A stretch of 64,000 bases of DNA from an uncultured Lachnoclostridium sp. (lineage in GTDB: Bacteria > Bacillota > Clostridia > Lachnospirales > Lachnospiraceae). How positions within the stretch are numbered: position 1 is the first letter of the stretch; each line of letters begins with the position of its first letter. This document shows positions 18,162-27,433 of this stretch, piece after piece. The translations under genes and the position numbers were made by a program. The notes beneath the pieces were generated by a model. The model worked only from the letters and a program-made list of their open reading frames with translations, ran no database searches and was not told where the DNA came from. The DNA lies in the NCBI GenBank assembly GCA_946415315.1, contig CAMKRZ010000008.1, positions 29,791 to 93,790 of the forward strand, in the 5' to 3' direction.

Positions 18162-19001
18162 TTATCCGCGGTCACCCGCGTGCGTCCTTTCATCCGACTC
18201 AGCATTGTCCGCATGGATCTTTTCCCCGGTGCTGTCCGCATGCGCTGCCTGTGAAGCCGATGCTGCGCTGGCCTCCACGAGAGCCGTCTCATCCACCTCG
18301 ATCGTGAGCGCCCGGTCGATCAGCTCTTTCACTGACGCGAACTCCGGTCCGTACACAACCTTCAGGAAGGCGAGAAAGATCCGCATGTCATACTCGCGCA
18401 CATCCTCAATCATCTCGACGATCGCGGTGTCCACGGAAAATGCAGCCCGGTACGTGCGGTTACTCACCAGCGCGGAGAACACGTCGCACACGCGCAGGAT
18501 CCGCGCACCGTACGGGATCTCATCCTCCTCGAGATGGTTCGGATAGCCCGTTCCGTCGCAGTTCTCGTGATGGTTTGCGATGAATGAAATGATCTCCTCG
18601 GAGTACCCGCCCTCTTTGCGAAGAACGTCGATGCCGAGCGTCGGATGCATGCGCACATATTTGGAACGCTCGACCGCCAGGATGTCATCGCGATGGCCGT
18701 AGATGACGTCCGCGAGCTCCAGCTTGCCGATATCGTGCAGCATGCCTGCCACGCCGATCTCCTCGCAAAATGCCTCGTCCTCGCCGAGCGCTCTGGCCAC
18801 CAGTACTGCGAGCCTGCTCACGATCTCGCCGTGGGCATAGAAATCCCGCAGATCCTGCTCGACGGTCAGTCGCGCACCCATGCGTTCGATCAGTTGTCGC
18901 TCACGTTCCAGATTCATGATAGTCTCCGATAGTTTTATCCGCGACAGCTCCGTTCGCGGTACCCCCAGGTTCTCCTGCTCTGTCACTCTTTTATCTATCA
19001 C
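18162..19001 (-). CDS. HD-GYP domain protein (probable c-di-GMP phosphodiesterase)
   Basis: A 279-aa protein with an HD-GYP core: GMLHDIGKLELAD near residue 88, NHHENCDGTGYPNHL near 140 and IPYGARILRVCDVFSAL near 158. These are the metal-binding and GYP signatures of enzymes that hydrolyse cyclic di-GMP. No sensor domain is attached; the tail is Ala/Asp-rich. The long form begins at a GTG overlapping the hemZ stop (GTGA), which suggests coupling; an ATG at 18917 with GGAG seven bases upstream is an equally good start and would give 251 residues. It lies within the hemZ-hisS interval. Confidence 0.85.
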   Translation of the reverse strand: MIDKRVTEQENLGVPRTELSRIKLSETIMNLERERQLIERMGARLTVEQDLRDFYAHGEIVSRLAVLVARALGEDEAFCEEIGVAGMLHDIGKLELADVIYGHRDDILAVERSKYVRMHPTLGIDVLRKEGGYSEEIISFIANHHENCDGTGYPNHLEEDEIPYGARILRVCDVFSALVSNRTYRAAFSVDTAIVEMIEDVREYDMRIFLAFLKVVYGPEFASVKELIDRALTIEVDETALVEASAASASQAAHADSTGEKIHADNAESDERTHAGDRG

Positions 19002-20533
19002 TCGTTTCCGCCGGGCAGTTCATTTGCCGCCAGAAACGCCTGCTTCCGACCGATCATCTCATCGATGCGGTCGATGTAGTCCGTCAGACTCTTCACATTT
19101 TCCACGCGCTCGATGCGGTCTTCGTCGTAAAATACGAACTTCGACATCGCTCCTGCACCGGCCGCCAGGATCGTCTGCTTCTCCTCCATGATGAGGATGT
19201 TGTAAATGCCTTCCCTGCCGTGCTTCGCGTAGCCGACATTTTCCAGGTTTTCGGCCATGTTCTTCTGGCGGTAGAGGTAGTACGGCAGATAGTTGTGCTC
19301 GCGGCAGAAACGGATGCTCTCCGCAAGCATCTCCGTCACGCCCTGCGCCTCCATGCCCTCGTAGTCCTCGCGCTGCGTCGTCAGTCGCGCCGCGCGCTTT
19401 CGCGCAAGCGTGTGCACCGTGAGCGAGTCGGGATCGAGCTTCGCGATCTCCGCAAGAGTCCCACGCACATCGTCGGGGTTCTCGCCCGTCAGGCCGATAA
19501 TGATGTCCATGTTGATGTTGTCGTGCCCGAGCTCGCGGGCCATGTGCATCGCGTCGATGATCTGCTGCACCGTGTGCCGCCGCCCGATCAGATCGAGCGT
19601 GCGCTGCTGCATCGTCTGCGGGTTGATGCTGATTCGCGTGACGCCCTGCTCCTTGAGGATCCGGAGTTTCCGCTCCGTGATGCTGTCCGGTCTGCCGGCC
19701 TCCACCGTAAACTCGATGCAGTTCTCCATCGGAAGGAACTGCCATACGGCCGTGAGAAGCCTCTCCAGCTGCTCCGCCGAGAGCGCCGTGGGCGTGCCGC
19801 CGCCGATGTATACAGTCTGCAGTTTCCTGCCCGGCATGCATGTGCCGAGGTATTCGATCTCCTTCGTGAGCGCGTCCAGGTACGCGTCCGTCAACTTCCC
19901 GAACCGCTCCAGAGGGTACGATGTAAACGAACAGTAATGGCATGTCGTCGGGCAGAACGGAATGCCAATGTAAATGCTGTAGCCGTCGCGGTAGTTCATA
20001 CCCGTGAGAATTTCCCTCTCGCGCCGCGCTACCTGCAGGCTCGTCGCGATCTTCTCCTCGCTCACGAGATACTCCTCGCGCAGCCACGACTCGATCTGCG
20101 CCGCATCCTCGCCCGCCTCAAGCGCCTCGTAAACAAGCTTCGTCGGGCGTACGCCGGTGAGAATTCCCCACGGCAGCTCCGTGCCCGTCTCCGATGCCAG
20201 CACACGGTATATCTCCCGCGCAACGCTGTTGCGGTACGCCTTCCTCTCCGGGTCCACTGCGTCCGCATCGGCCCTGCCGACACACACGCCGCTCCGGTAC
20301 ACGCGGATGCGGTACCAGTCGTTCATCAAAATACAGGAAAATGTATATTCGTAGGCCGGGTTAGCCGCCAGCAGGAACGTCGGCTCCTCGTGGCAGAGTT
20401 CCCTCATGGGCTCCTCCTCGGCCTCGTAATGGTTCACTTCAAACTCGCTGTGCGGCAGAAAAGCACGGATCAGAGGACGCAGTTCCTGCTCGTAATCACG
20501 CCCGTATAGGTTCAGTTCGATCAGGATGTCCAT
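18998..20533 (-). CDS. hemZ: Radical SAM coproporphyrinogen III oxidase-like protein HemZ
   Basis: A protein of about 511 residues in the HemN/HemZ radical SAM group. The iron-sulfur motif is GIPFCPTTCHYCSFTSYPLERFG near residue 175, followed by GGGTPTALSAEQL. An N-terminal extension of about 160 residues, typical of HemZ, precedes it. HemZ proteins are linked to oxygen-independent haem synthesis, although the exact reaction is often unproven. The start at 20533 is chosen because AGGAG lies just upstream; the ORF-track start adds nine residues. It sits between the MBL hydrolase and the HD-GYP gene in the conserved clostridial order. Confidence 0.9.
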   Translation of the reverse strand: MDILIELNLYGRDYEQELRPLIRAFLPHSEFEVNHYEAEEEPMRELCHEEPTFLLAANPAYEYTFSCILMNDWYRIRVYRSGVCVGRADADAVDPERKAYRNSVAREIYRVLASETGTELPWGILTGVRPTKLVYEALEAGEDAAQIESWLREEYLVSEEKIATSLQVARREREILTGMNYRDGYSIYIGIPFCPTTCHYCSFTSYPLERFGKLTDAYLDALTKEIEYLGTCMPGRKLQTVYIGGGTPTALSAEQLERLLTAVWQFLPMENCIEFTVEAGRPDSITERKLRILKEQGVTRISINPQTMQQRTLDLIGRRHTVQQIIDAMHMARELGHDNINMDIIIGLTGENPDDVRGTLAEIAKLDPDSLTVHTLARKRAARLTTQREDYEGMEAQGVTEMLAESIRFCREHNYLPYYLYRQKNMAENLENVGYAKHGREGIYNILIMEEKQTILAAGAGAMSKFVFYDEDRIERVENVKSLTDYIDRIDEMIGRKQAFLAANELPGGNE

Positions 20534-20613
20534 CATGCTCCTTTCCGCCGTTGTCAGCAATCATTTTCAATCTCAGGCGGTCACCGGCGCTAATGCTTCC
20601 CCGGCTCTGCCTT

Positions 20614-21330
20614 TCAGTCTTTCACCTGCAGAGGCTCGTCCTTCCCGGACTTCTTCCGCTCGGGCATCATCGCCTTCGTCTGCCCCTTCTCCCAGGTGTA
20701 CATGTTGTACCGCTTCTCGTACTCAATATTGGTCGCCGGCCCATGTCCCGGGAACACCAGCGTGCCGTTCGGCAACTGATACAGCTGCTTGCGGATCGAC
20801 GCCACCAGCTGCTCCATGTTTCCGGTCGGCAGGTCGGTACGACCGATGCTCTCCATGAACAGCGAATCCCCGCTGAAGAGGATCGTCTCCGTCGGGAAGA
20901 AATAGCACACGCCGTCCTCCGTGTGACCCGGTGTCGCAAGGCAGGTGATCGGGAAACCGGCGTACTCGACCAGCTCCTCGTCCTCCACATACTTCTTCAC
21001 CGGAAAATGCATCAGCGACTCCGGAAAATACTCCTCCGCTCCCTTCGGCGCGATCTTGGCGTAATCACTCAGAAAACTCTCCGCGGCGCGCCCTGCCACC
21101 ACCGGGATGTCGTAGACATCAACAAGTTCCCGCACGGCTCCGATGTGATCGAAATGTCCGTGCGTGAGCAGGATTGCCACCGGCATCATGTTCATGTTGC
21201 GGATCTCCTCGCGGATCGCGTCCGGCTCCGCGCCGGGATCGATGATGAGCAACTGTTCCGTCTCCGGATTGCCGACTAAGTAGCAGTTCGTGTCGACCGG
21301 ACCGACATGGATGGTTTTGATCTTTCTCAT
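20614..21330 (-). CDS. MBL-fold metallo-hydrolase (glyoxalase II-like)
   Basis: A protein of about 238 residues with the metallo-beta-lactamase fold. The metal motif THGHFDHIG is near residue 55, and ATPGHTEDGVCYF and FPGHGPATNIEYEK carry further ligands. It belongs to the small YcbL/glyoxalase II-like hydrolases that accompany rel and hemZ in Clostridia; the physiological substrate is unclear. The start at 21330 is preferred because GGGGAAG precedes it. The Lys-rich tail after the domain is not part of the core fold. It lies 55 bases downstream of rel. Confidence 0.88.
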   Translation of the reverse strand: MRKIKTIHVGPVDTNCYLVGNPETEQLLIIDPGAEPDAIREEIRNMNMMPVAILLTHGHFDHIGAVRELVDVYDIPVVAGRAAESFLSDYAKIAPKGAEEYFPESLMHFPVKKYVEDEELVEYAGFPITCLATPGHTEDGVCYFFPTETILFSGDSLFMESIGRTDLPTGNMEQLVASIRKQLYQLPNGTLVFPGHGPATNIEYEKRYNMYTWEKGQTKAMMPERKKSGKDEPLQVKD

Positions 21331-21385
21331 ATGCTTCCCCAAACCGTGCGCTGTGTCGTTCTACAGGAGTAGAACTTACTGTTTG

Positions 21386-23698
21386 TTACCCCGCTGTTCT
21401 CTCCACGTCCACGACGAACTCCACCTGGCGGATGCGGTTCATCATCGCATTCAGCTGGGCGGTGCTGTGCACTTCAAACGAAACGACGATCGTGCTGATC
21501 TCGTTCTTGCCCGGCCGTACGGTCGTGGAATTGATATTCAGATTATTTTCATTCAGGATGCGGATGACCTCGAGAAGCGTCTCCGTCTTGTGCGAGTTGT
21601 TCGCGAAGATCCGCACCTCCGCATTGTACGTGCGCTCAGGCGCCGCGGCCTCCTCGTCCTCCGTCATTTCCCATTTGGCCTCGATCAGACGCTGCTTGTC
21701 CTCCTCCGGCAGATGCTGCATGTTCACGCAGTCCGCACGGTGGATCGACACTCCGCGCCCGCGCGTGACGAACCCGACGATCGTGTCGCCAGGCACCGGT
21801 GCGCAACACTTCGAAAAATGAACCGAGATGTCGTTGGCGCCCTGCACGATGATGCCGCCGCCCTGCTTGGTGCGAGCCGGCTTCGCACGCTCCTCGGTGA
21901 GCAGCGCCTCAACCTGCTCCTCGGCGGTCATGCTCTTCGCGCGAGCCTTGTTCCACTCCTCGAACAGTTTGTTGACGACCTGGCCCTCCTTGATCGTGCC
22001 GTGGCCGATCGCCGCCATCAGCGAATCCCAGTCGCGGAAACCGTATTTGACAAGGCAGGCTTCCTGGTACTCCGGCTTGTTGATATCCGGCAGGTTGATG
22101 CCCTTCGTCTTCGCATAGTTCAAAATGGCGTTCTTGCCGCGCGCAATGTTGTCGTCCTTGAGCTCGGCCTTGAACCACTGGTTGATCTTGTTTCTCGCCT
22201 GCGCGCTCTTGACGATCTTGAGCCAGTCGCGGCTCGGTCCCTTCGCGTTCGCGGAGGTGATGATCTCCACGCGGTCGCCGTTCTGGATCTCGTACTCGAT
22301 GTTCACGAGGCGGTCGTTGACGCGCGCCCCGATCATCTTGTTGCCCACCGCACTGTGGATGCTGTACGCAAAATCCACCGTGTTCGAGCCGACCGGCAGC
22401 GTCTTCACCTCGCCTGTAGGCGTGAAACAGTACACGCTGTCGTTGAAGAGGTCAAAGTCACTCTTTAAGCTGTTCAGGAACTCCTTGTTGTCGGACATGT
22501 CGCGCTGCCACTCGAGGATCTGACGAAGCCATGCGAGCTTCTCATCCTCGGCGTTGTCCACGCGCTTTCCGCTCTGGGACTCCTTATATTTCCAATGCGC
22601 CGCGATACCGTACTCGGCGATGCGGTGCATTTCCTTCGTCCTTATCTGGATCTCCACCGGCGTGCCGCCCGGGCCGATCAGCGTCGTGTGCAGCGACTGA
22701 TAGTTGTTGGCCTTGGGCATGGCAATGTAATCCTTGAAACGCCCCGGAACGGGCGTGTACATATCGTGTAAAATGCCGAGCGCCGCGTAGCAGTCCTTGA
22801 CGCTGTCGACGATGATACGCACGGCAAACAAGTCGTAGATCTGCTCGATCGACTTGTTCTGGTTGACCATTTTCCGGTAAATGCTGAAGAAGTGCTTGGC
22901 ACGTCCGTCGATCTCCGCGTGGATGCCCGCCTCCTCCATCTTCTGTCCGACCTCGTCAGAAATCTTCTGCACAAACGCCTCGCGGTCCGCGCGCGTCGCC
23001 TTGATATCCTCCGAGAGTTTCTTGTAAACGTCGGGCTTGAGGTACTTTAAGGACAGGTCGTCCAGCTCCTTCTTGATGCGGCTGATACCGAGCCGGTGAG
23101 CGATCGGGGAGTAGATCTCCATCGTCTCCTTCGACTTCTCAACCTGCTTCTCCGGCGACTGGTACTGCATCGTGCGCATGTTGTGCAGGCGGTCCGCCAG
23201 CTTGATCACGACGACGCGGATATCCTTGGCCATGGCGATGAACATTTTCCGAAGATTCTCCGCCTGTACCTCGATCTTGTCCTGTGAATAATTCAGCTGC
23301 GTCAGCTTTGTGACGCCGTCCACGAGCAACGTGACTTCCTGTCCGAACAGTCTCGACAGCTCCGCCTCCGTGATCGTCGTATCCTCGACGACATCGTGCA
23401 GGATGCCGGCCACGATCGTCTCCTTGTCCATCTCGAGCTCCGCCAGGATGATGGCCACCGACAGGGGATGGATGATGTAGGGCTCGCCGCTCTTTCGCTT
23501 CTGATTACCGTGCGCGTCCAACGCAAGCCGGTACGCGCGCTCTATGATGCTGAGGTCCGTCGTGGGGCGATACTTCCGGATCGTCTCGATCAGCTTCTCA
23601 TACAGCCGCTCGGGTTCCGTAAAATCCGCCGTCTTGCCGATGCCTGTTCCTGTCGCCTCGGCTGCTGCCTCAGTCAGATTTTTGTCCTCGTCCGCCAT
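21386..23698 (-). CDS. rel: Bifunctional (p)ppGpp synthetase/hydrolase Rel
   Basis: A 770-aa long RSH enzyme that makes and degrades (p)ppGpp, the stringent-response alarmone. The hydrolase domain shows HGNQKRKSGEPYIIHP and GILHDVVEDT (near residues 62-106), the synthetase domain RFKDYIAMPKANNYQSLH (near 325), the TGS domain VYCFTPTGEVKTLP (near 420) and a C-terminal ACT domain (near 695-768). The hydrolase HD and the synthetase motif are both intact, so it should be bifunctional. AAGGAGG precedes the ATG. The following genes follow the common clostridial order. Confidence 0.95.
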   Translation of the reverse strand: MADEDKNLTEAAAEATGTGIGKTADFTEPERLYEKLIETIRKYRPTTDLSIIERAYRLALDAHGNQKRKSGEPYIIHPLSVAIILAELEMDKETIVAGILHDVVEDTTITEAELSRLFGQEVTLLVDGVTKLTQLNYSQDKIEVQAENLRKMFIAMAKDIRVVVIKLADRLHNMRTMQYQSPEKQVEKSKETMEIYSPIAHRLGISRIKKELDDLSLKYLKPDVYKKLSEDIKATRADREAFVQKISDEVGQKMEEAGIHAEIDGRAKHFFSIYRKMVNQNKSIEQIYDLFAVRIIVDSVKDCYAALGILHDMYTPVPGRFKDYIAMPKANNYQSLHTTLIGPGGTPVEIQIRTKEMHRIAEYGIAAHWKYKESQSGKRVDNAEDEKLAWLRQILEWQRDMSDNKEFLNSLKSDFDLFNDSVYCFTPTGEVKTLPVGSNTVDFAYSIHSAVGNKMIGARVNDRLVNIEYEIQNGDRVEIITSANAKGPSRDWLKIVKSAQARNKINQWFKAELKDDNIARGKNAILNYAKTKGINLPDINKPEYQEACLVKYGFRDWDSLMAAIGHGTIKEGQVVNKLFEEWNKARAKSMTAEEQVEALLTEERAKPARTKQGGGIIVQGANDISVHFSKCCAPVPGDTIVGFVTRGRGVSIHRADCVNMQHLPEEDKQRLIEAKWEMTEDEEAAAPERTYNAEVRIFANNSHKTETLLEVIRILNENNLNINSTTVRPGKNEISTIVVSFEVHSTAQLNAMMNRIRQVEFVVDVERTAG

Positions 23699-23739
23699 AA
23701 CGGTACCTCCTTTCTTTCATACTTTGGAAACAAGCCCCT

Positions 23740-24906
23740 CTACAGCTGTTCCAGCATAAACTGCTTCACGCCCTCCAGGCTGCTGCGCTCCCAGGCTCTC
23801 TCCGCCTCCCGCTGCGCCAGGGGGTATATGATCTGCATGTCCAGGGTCTCCCCCGGCACGCGGCCGCTCCGTAGCGGCGTGTAAAAATCCGCGACCCAGT
23901 CTTCCTCCGTCGCGTTTCTAAACTTCTCCGGATAGAGGAAGGTCAGCTGCCGCTTCGTGTTGGCGATGAACACCTTCGCCGCGAGCGGCGCGAGCAGCTC
24001 GTACTCACGGGGCTGCACATCGGTGAAGATCCGCGGCAGTTCCGCGCTCACGATACGCTCATGCTTCCGGTCGATCCGGATCCCGTACGGCTCGAACGAC
24101 CACTCATTTTCCGTAAAATGAAGCTTCACGAACAGCCCGTATTCCGTGTTGAACTGCGCTCTCTGATAGTCCGTGTCGAAAATGAAATTGCCGAGGGAAT
24201 AAAAGATCGCCTTATCCCCCACGGTCTCATAGTTCATCGGCACGTGCGGATGATGTGCCACGACAACGTCCGCGCCCATCTCCAGATAGAGATGATAACG
24301 GTCTCTCGTGTAGGGCGAAGGCAAAGCCGTGAATTCTTCGCCCGCATGGGCAACGACGATGCACCAGCGGCAACGTTTCTTCACCTCGGCGATCCGTTCC
24401 CGGATCAGGTCCAAGTCACTCCACGAGAAGCATCCGGCCATGTCCTCGCCCGCCTTGCGGCAGGCTCTCTGGTAGCCGACACCGATCATGCCGATGCCGC
24501 CCGCCTCCTTAAACACCACGGGTGCCGAAGCCTCCGCGAGATTACTCCCCGCGCCGAGCGTTTGCACGCTGCACCGCTTCGCCTCCGCGAGCGTGTCAGC
24601 CATGCCGACCGGCCCCGCATCCATGATGTGGTTGTTGCAGATATTCCAGACATCCGCGCCGATACGCTGAAAGAACTTCGTTGCGTTCGGGTGGATGCGG
24701 TGCTTTAAGTTTGCGGCCGATCCCGCCACGCCGGCGACCTTGCGCCGTCTCGTGAGAGGGCCTTCCACGTTGATGACCAGATGGTCGGCAGAGCGCAGGA
24801 ATGCAAGCGCGTCGTCCGCAACGAGCTTCTCGTCGTTCCAGCGGCGATGCATGTATTTGTCAAATCCGATGTCGCCGGTGAAGGCGATTGTGGTGGCTCT
24901 CTTCAT
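23740..24906 (-). CDS. CapA-family protein (PGA_cap metallophosphatase-like)
   Basis: A 388-aa protein of the CapA/PgsA group. It begins with the diagnostic FTGDIGFDKYM, followed by VINVEGPLT near residue 48, NICNNHIMDAG near 90, VVVAHAGEEF near 187 and VVAHHPHVPMNYE near 217. The fold is calcineurin-like; several members act in poly-gamma-glutamate capsule formation, but no pgsB or pgsC is nearby and there is no signal peptide, so the role here is open. It starts 12 bases after the Mur ligase gene, so they are co-transcribed. Confidence 0.85.
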   Translation of the reverse strand: MKRATTIAFTGDIGFDKYMHRRWNDEKLVADDALAFLRSADHLVINVEGPLTRRRKVAGVAGSAANLKHRIHPNATKFFQRIGADVWNICNNHIMDAGPVGMADTLAEAKRCSVQTLGAGSNLAEASAPVVFKEAGGIGMIGVGYQRACRKAGEDMAGCFSWSDLDLIRERIAEVKKRCRWCIVVAHAGEEFTALPSPYTRDRYHLYLEMGADVVVAHHPHVPMNYETVGDKAIFYSLGNFIFDTDYQRAQFNTEYGLFVKLHFTENEWSFEPYGIRIDRKHERIVSAELPRIFTDVQPREYELLAPLAAKVFIANTKRQLTFLYPEKFRNATEEDWVADFYTPLRSGRVPGETLDMQIIYPLAQREAERAWERSSLEGVKQFMLEQL

Positions 24907-24918
24907 GCTCTGCTCCCG

Positions 24919-26106
24919 TCACACTCCCACAAGCTCCTTAAACTTCTCGCCGCGCTCCTCAAAATTCTTGAAGTATCCGTACGATGCGGCCGCGGGCGAT
25001 AGTACGCATGCGCGTCCCGCGGGCGTGATCGCGCGCGCGGTCTCCACAGCCGCTGCCAGATCTTCCACATAGACACAGCTGTCGCAGTCATTTACCTGCT
25101 CATAGATCCGCCGTCCGGTCTCGTATGCGAGAATATACCGGTACTGCGGATTCCTGCGGATGAACTCGATCAGCGCATCGTAGTTGATGCCGCGGTCCAT
25201 GCCGCCGATGATGACCGAGTACGCGTTCGGGATCGCCAGAAGCGCCTCGATCGTCGCGTTCGGGATTGTCGAGATGGAGTCATCGTAGTACGTGACGCCG
25301 TCCTTCTCCCCGATCCGCTGCAGGCGGTGCGGCAGCCCCGTAAACGTCCGCAACGCTTCTCTCACGCGCTCCGGCTCCGCGCCGTAGACCTCTGTCGCGA
25401 TGCGGTACACAAACTCCGCGTTGTAGTTGTTGTGTTCGCCGAGCACCTGCAAATGATAGTCCGGCGCCGTCGCAAAATCGATCGCCGTCGTCGCAGCCTT
25501 CGTCTCGATCGGCGGAACCTGCGTTCCCACGAAGAAACGGTCGTTTTCCGACTGATACTCCGTGATGTGCCTCTTCGCCGCAAAATACCGGTCTAACGTG
25601 CGATAGTAATCGAGGTGCTCTTCGTATAAATTCAAAAAAACCGCCACATGCGGCGATGTCCGAAGATGCGCAAGCTGGTGGCAGGATAATTCAAACACGA
25701 TAACCGTATCCGGGTCAATCTCCCCGTAGTAATCAAGGCACGGAAGACCGATATTGCCGAGCAAAATAACCTTCTGCGGCAGGCACTCCCCGAGCACATG
25801 CGCAAGCATCGCGGACGTTGTGCTCTTGCCCTTCGTGCCGGTCACGCCGATCACCTGATCCCGGAATTCCTCCATGAACACGTCGGTCATTGAGGAGTAT
25901 TTGGGGTGATCCTCATCCATGACAATGCCGGGACTCTTGAGGATGACGTCGTACTTCGACTCGTCGATGTCCTCGCGCTTCCCCTCGAATACGGCAACCT
26001 CCCTCGGATGGCAATATGTCGCGAGAAAGCGCTCCATCGAGCGCCCCTCGCGACCATAACCCCAGATTAGGACGGATTGCCCGTCAAATCCTGTATATTG
26101 CTTCAT
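24919..26106 (-). CDS. murD: Mur ligase, UDP-MurNAc-L-Ala-D-Glu ligase (MurD)-like
   Basis: A 395-aa cytoplasmic Mur ligase. The N-terminal Rossmann part has LIWGYGREGRSM and SPGIVMDEDHP; the ATP site is GVTGTKGKSTTSAM near residue 88; the central domain has FELSCHQLAHL near 140 and a C-terminal ligase domain follows. The SPGI and FELS signatures fit MurD, which adds D-Glu to UDP-MurNAc-L-Ala. It is about 50 residues shorter than usual MurD, and its neighbours are ilvE and capA rather than division genes, so a second, specialised MurD-like copy is possible. Confidence 0.8.
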   Translation of the reverse strand: MKQYTGFDGQSVLIWGYGREGRSMERFLATYCHPREVAVFEGKREDIDESKYDVILKSPGIVMDEDHPKYSSMTDVFMEEFRDQVIGVTGTKGKSTTSAMLAHVLGECLPQKVILLGNIGLPCLDYYGEIDPDTVIVFELSCHQLAHLRTSPHVAVFLNLYEEHLDYYRTLDRYFAAKRHITEYQSENDRFFVGTQVPPIETKAATTAIDFATAPDYHLQVLGEHNNYNAEFVYRIATEVYGAEPERVREALRTFTGLPHRLQRIGEKDGVTYYDDSISTIPNATIEALLAIPNAYSVIIGGMDRGINYDALIEFIRRNPQYRYILAYETGRRIYEQVNDCDSCVYVEDLAAAVETARAITPAGRACVLSPAAASYGYFKNFEERGEKFKELVGV

Positions 26107-26115
26107 ACTGCGTCC

Positions 26116-27186
26116 TTACTTAACTTCTACCGTCCAGTTGCGATCGTCTGCGATCTTGCCGAGCTGAATGCCGGTGATCGTATCGTAAAGCTTCTGGCTG
26201 ACAGGGCCGATGCCGCCGTCGCCGATCTTGAACACTTCGTTCTCGAAGCGGAGATGGCTGACCGGGCTGATGACAGCTGCGGTACCCGAACCGAAGCACT
26301 CCTCGAGCGCTCCCGTGCGGCCTGCCTCAACCAGCTCGTCTACCGAGATGCGGCGCTCCTCAACCGGAAGACCCCAGCTCTTGCAAACCTCGATAACCGA
26401 GTTTCTCGTTACACCCGGAAGGATGGAACCGTTGAGCATAGGTGTGACGATCGTGCCGTTGATCTTGAAGAAAATGTTCATCGCGCCGACTTCCTCGATG
26501 TACTTTCTCTCACGGCCGTCAAGCCACAACACCTGCGAATATCCCTCGTCATGAGCCTTCACCTGCGCTGCGAGCGATGCGACATAGTTGCCGCCGGTCT
26601 TCGCCTCGCCGATACCGCCCTTGACGGCACGGACATACTCATCCTCGATCCAGATCTTAACCGGGTTCAGGCCTTCTGCATAGTACGGGCCAACCGGCGA
26701 GAGGATGACGATGAAAAGATACGTATCCGAAACGCGAACGCCGAGGAACGGATCGGTCGCGATCATGAACGGACGAATGTAAAGGGAGGTGCCGGGCTTC
26801 GTCGGGATCCAATCCTGATCAACCTTGACGACAGCCTTGCAGGCCTCAACAAAATCCTCCTCAGGAATCTGCGGCATGCACAGTCTCTTGTTGGAGTTGT
26901 TCGCACGCTCCGCATTCTTGTAAGGGCGGAACAGAAGGACTCTGTTGTCCTCGGTGCGATACGCCTTCATTCCCTCGAACATCTCCTGTCCGTAATGGAA
27001 CACCATTGCGGAAGGATCGAGGCTGATCTCGCCGTAAGGAACGATGCGCGCATCGAACCAGCCCTTGCCGGTCTCATAGTTCATGACGAACATATGATCC
27101 GTGAAAATGGTACCGAAACGAAGCGGGTCATCCGCTGCCGGCTTTGCCTTCGGGTTCTTCGTAAGCTCATACCTGATATTCAACAT
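26116..27186 (-). CDS. ilvE: Branched-chain amino acid aminotransferase
   Basis: A 356-aa fold-type IV PLP aminotransferase of the longer BCAT type. It makes Leu, Ile and Val from their keto acids. Visible motifs: FHYGQEMFEGMKAYR near residue 62, RLCMPQIPEEDF, the PLP Lys in EAKTGGNYVASL near 195, and GSILPGVTRNSVIE near 250. CAGGAGAG precedes the ATG. It is first in the run leading to hisS and has a good promoter just upstream, so this promoter may drive rel and the downstream genes as well. Confidence 0.95.
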   Translation of the reverse strand: MLNIRYELTKNPKAKPAADDPLRFGTIFTDHMFVMNYETGKGWFDARIVPYGEISLDPSAMVFHYGQEMFEGMKAYRTEDNRVLLFRPYKNAERANNSNKRLCMPQIPEEDFVEACKAVVKVDQDWIPTKPGTSLYIRPFMIATDPFLGVRVSDTYLFIVILSPVGPYYAEGLNPVKIWIEDEYVRAVKGGIGEAKTGGNYVASLAAQVKAHDEGYSQVLWLDGRERKYIEEVGAMNIFFKINGTIVTPMLNGSILPGVTRNSVIEVCKSWGLPVEERRISVDELVEAGRTGALEECFGSGTAAVISPVSHLRFENEVFKIGDGGIGPVSQKLYDTITGIQLGKIADDRNWTVEVK

Positions 27187-27236
27187 AGTCTCACTCTCCT
27201 GTCTGCCGCGTGTTTGCGGCTTAAAAACTGTCTACT

Positions 27237-27265
27237 AATATAGTCCCATTTGCCGTAAAATGCAA
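27237..27265 (-). promoter_or_regulatory. Promoter of ilvE and probably the downstream operon
   Basis: On the minus strand TTGCAT (27260-27265) and TATATT (27237-27242) are separated by 17 bases, giving a leader of about 45 bases with a short CCGC/GCGG hairpin. Confidence 0.7.
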
Positions 27266-27314
27266 TAAAAATGCGTCGGTTTTCGCCGAAAATGAGCCAT
27301 TTTTCGTCAAAAAG

Positions 27315-27343
27315 TTGTTCTTTGCCGCTATGTGTGATACAAT
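27315..27343 (+). promoter_or_regulatory. Promoter of folA
   Basis: TTGTTC (27315-27320) and TACAAT (27338-27343) are 17 bases apart on the plus strand, giving a leader of roughly 85 bases. It is divergent from the ilvE promoter. Confidence 0.65.
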
Positions 27344-27433
27344 CGCAAGCGGTAGAAACGGCACGGATTGCCATGCCGCCTGCCGGCTTCCGTTCCATCG
27401 GAGAGTTCCTGTCATCTGAGGAGGTGTCTTCAC

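Noticed and set aside
19220-20509. Plus-strand 429-aa ORF opposite hemZ
   Set aside because: Shadow of the GC-rich hemZ codons; no domain, no start signal.
27344-27433. Tetrahydrofolate riboswitch before folA
   Set aside because: The 90-base leader shows no convincing match to the known core and no terminator or anti-terminator pair.
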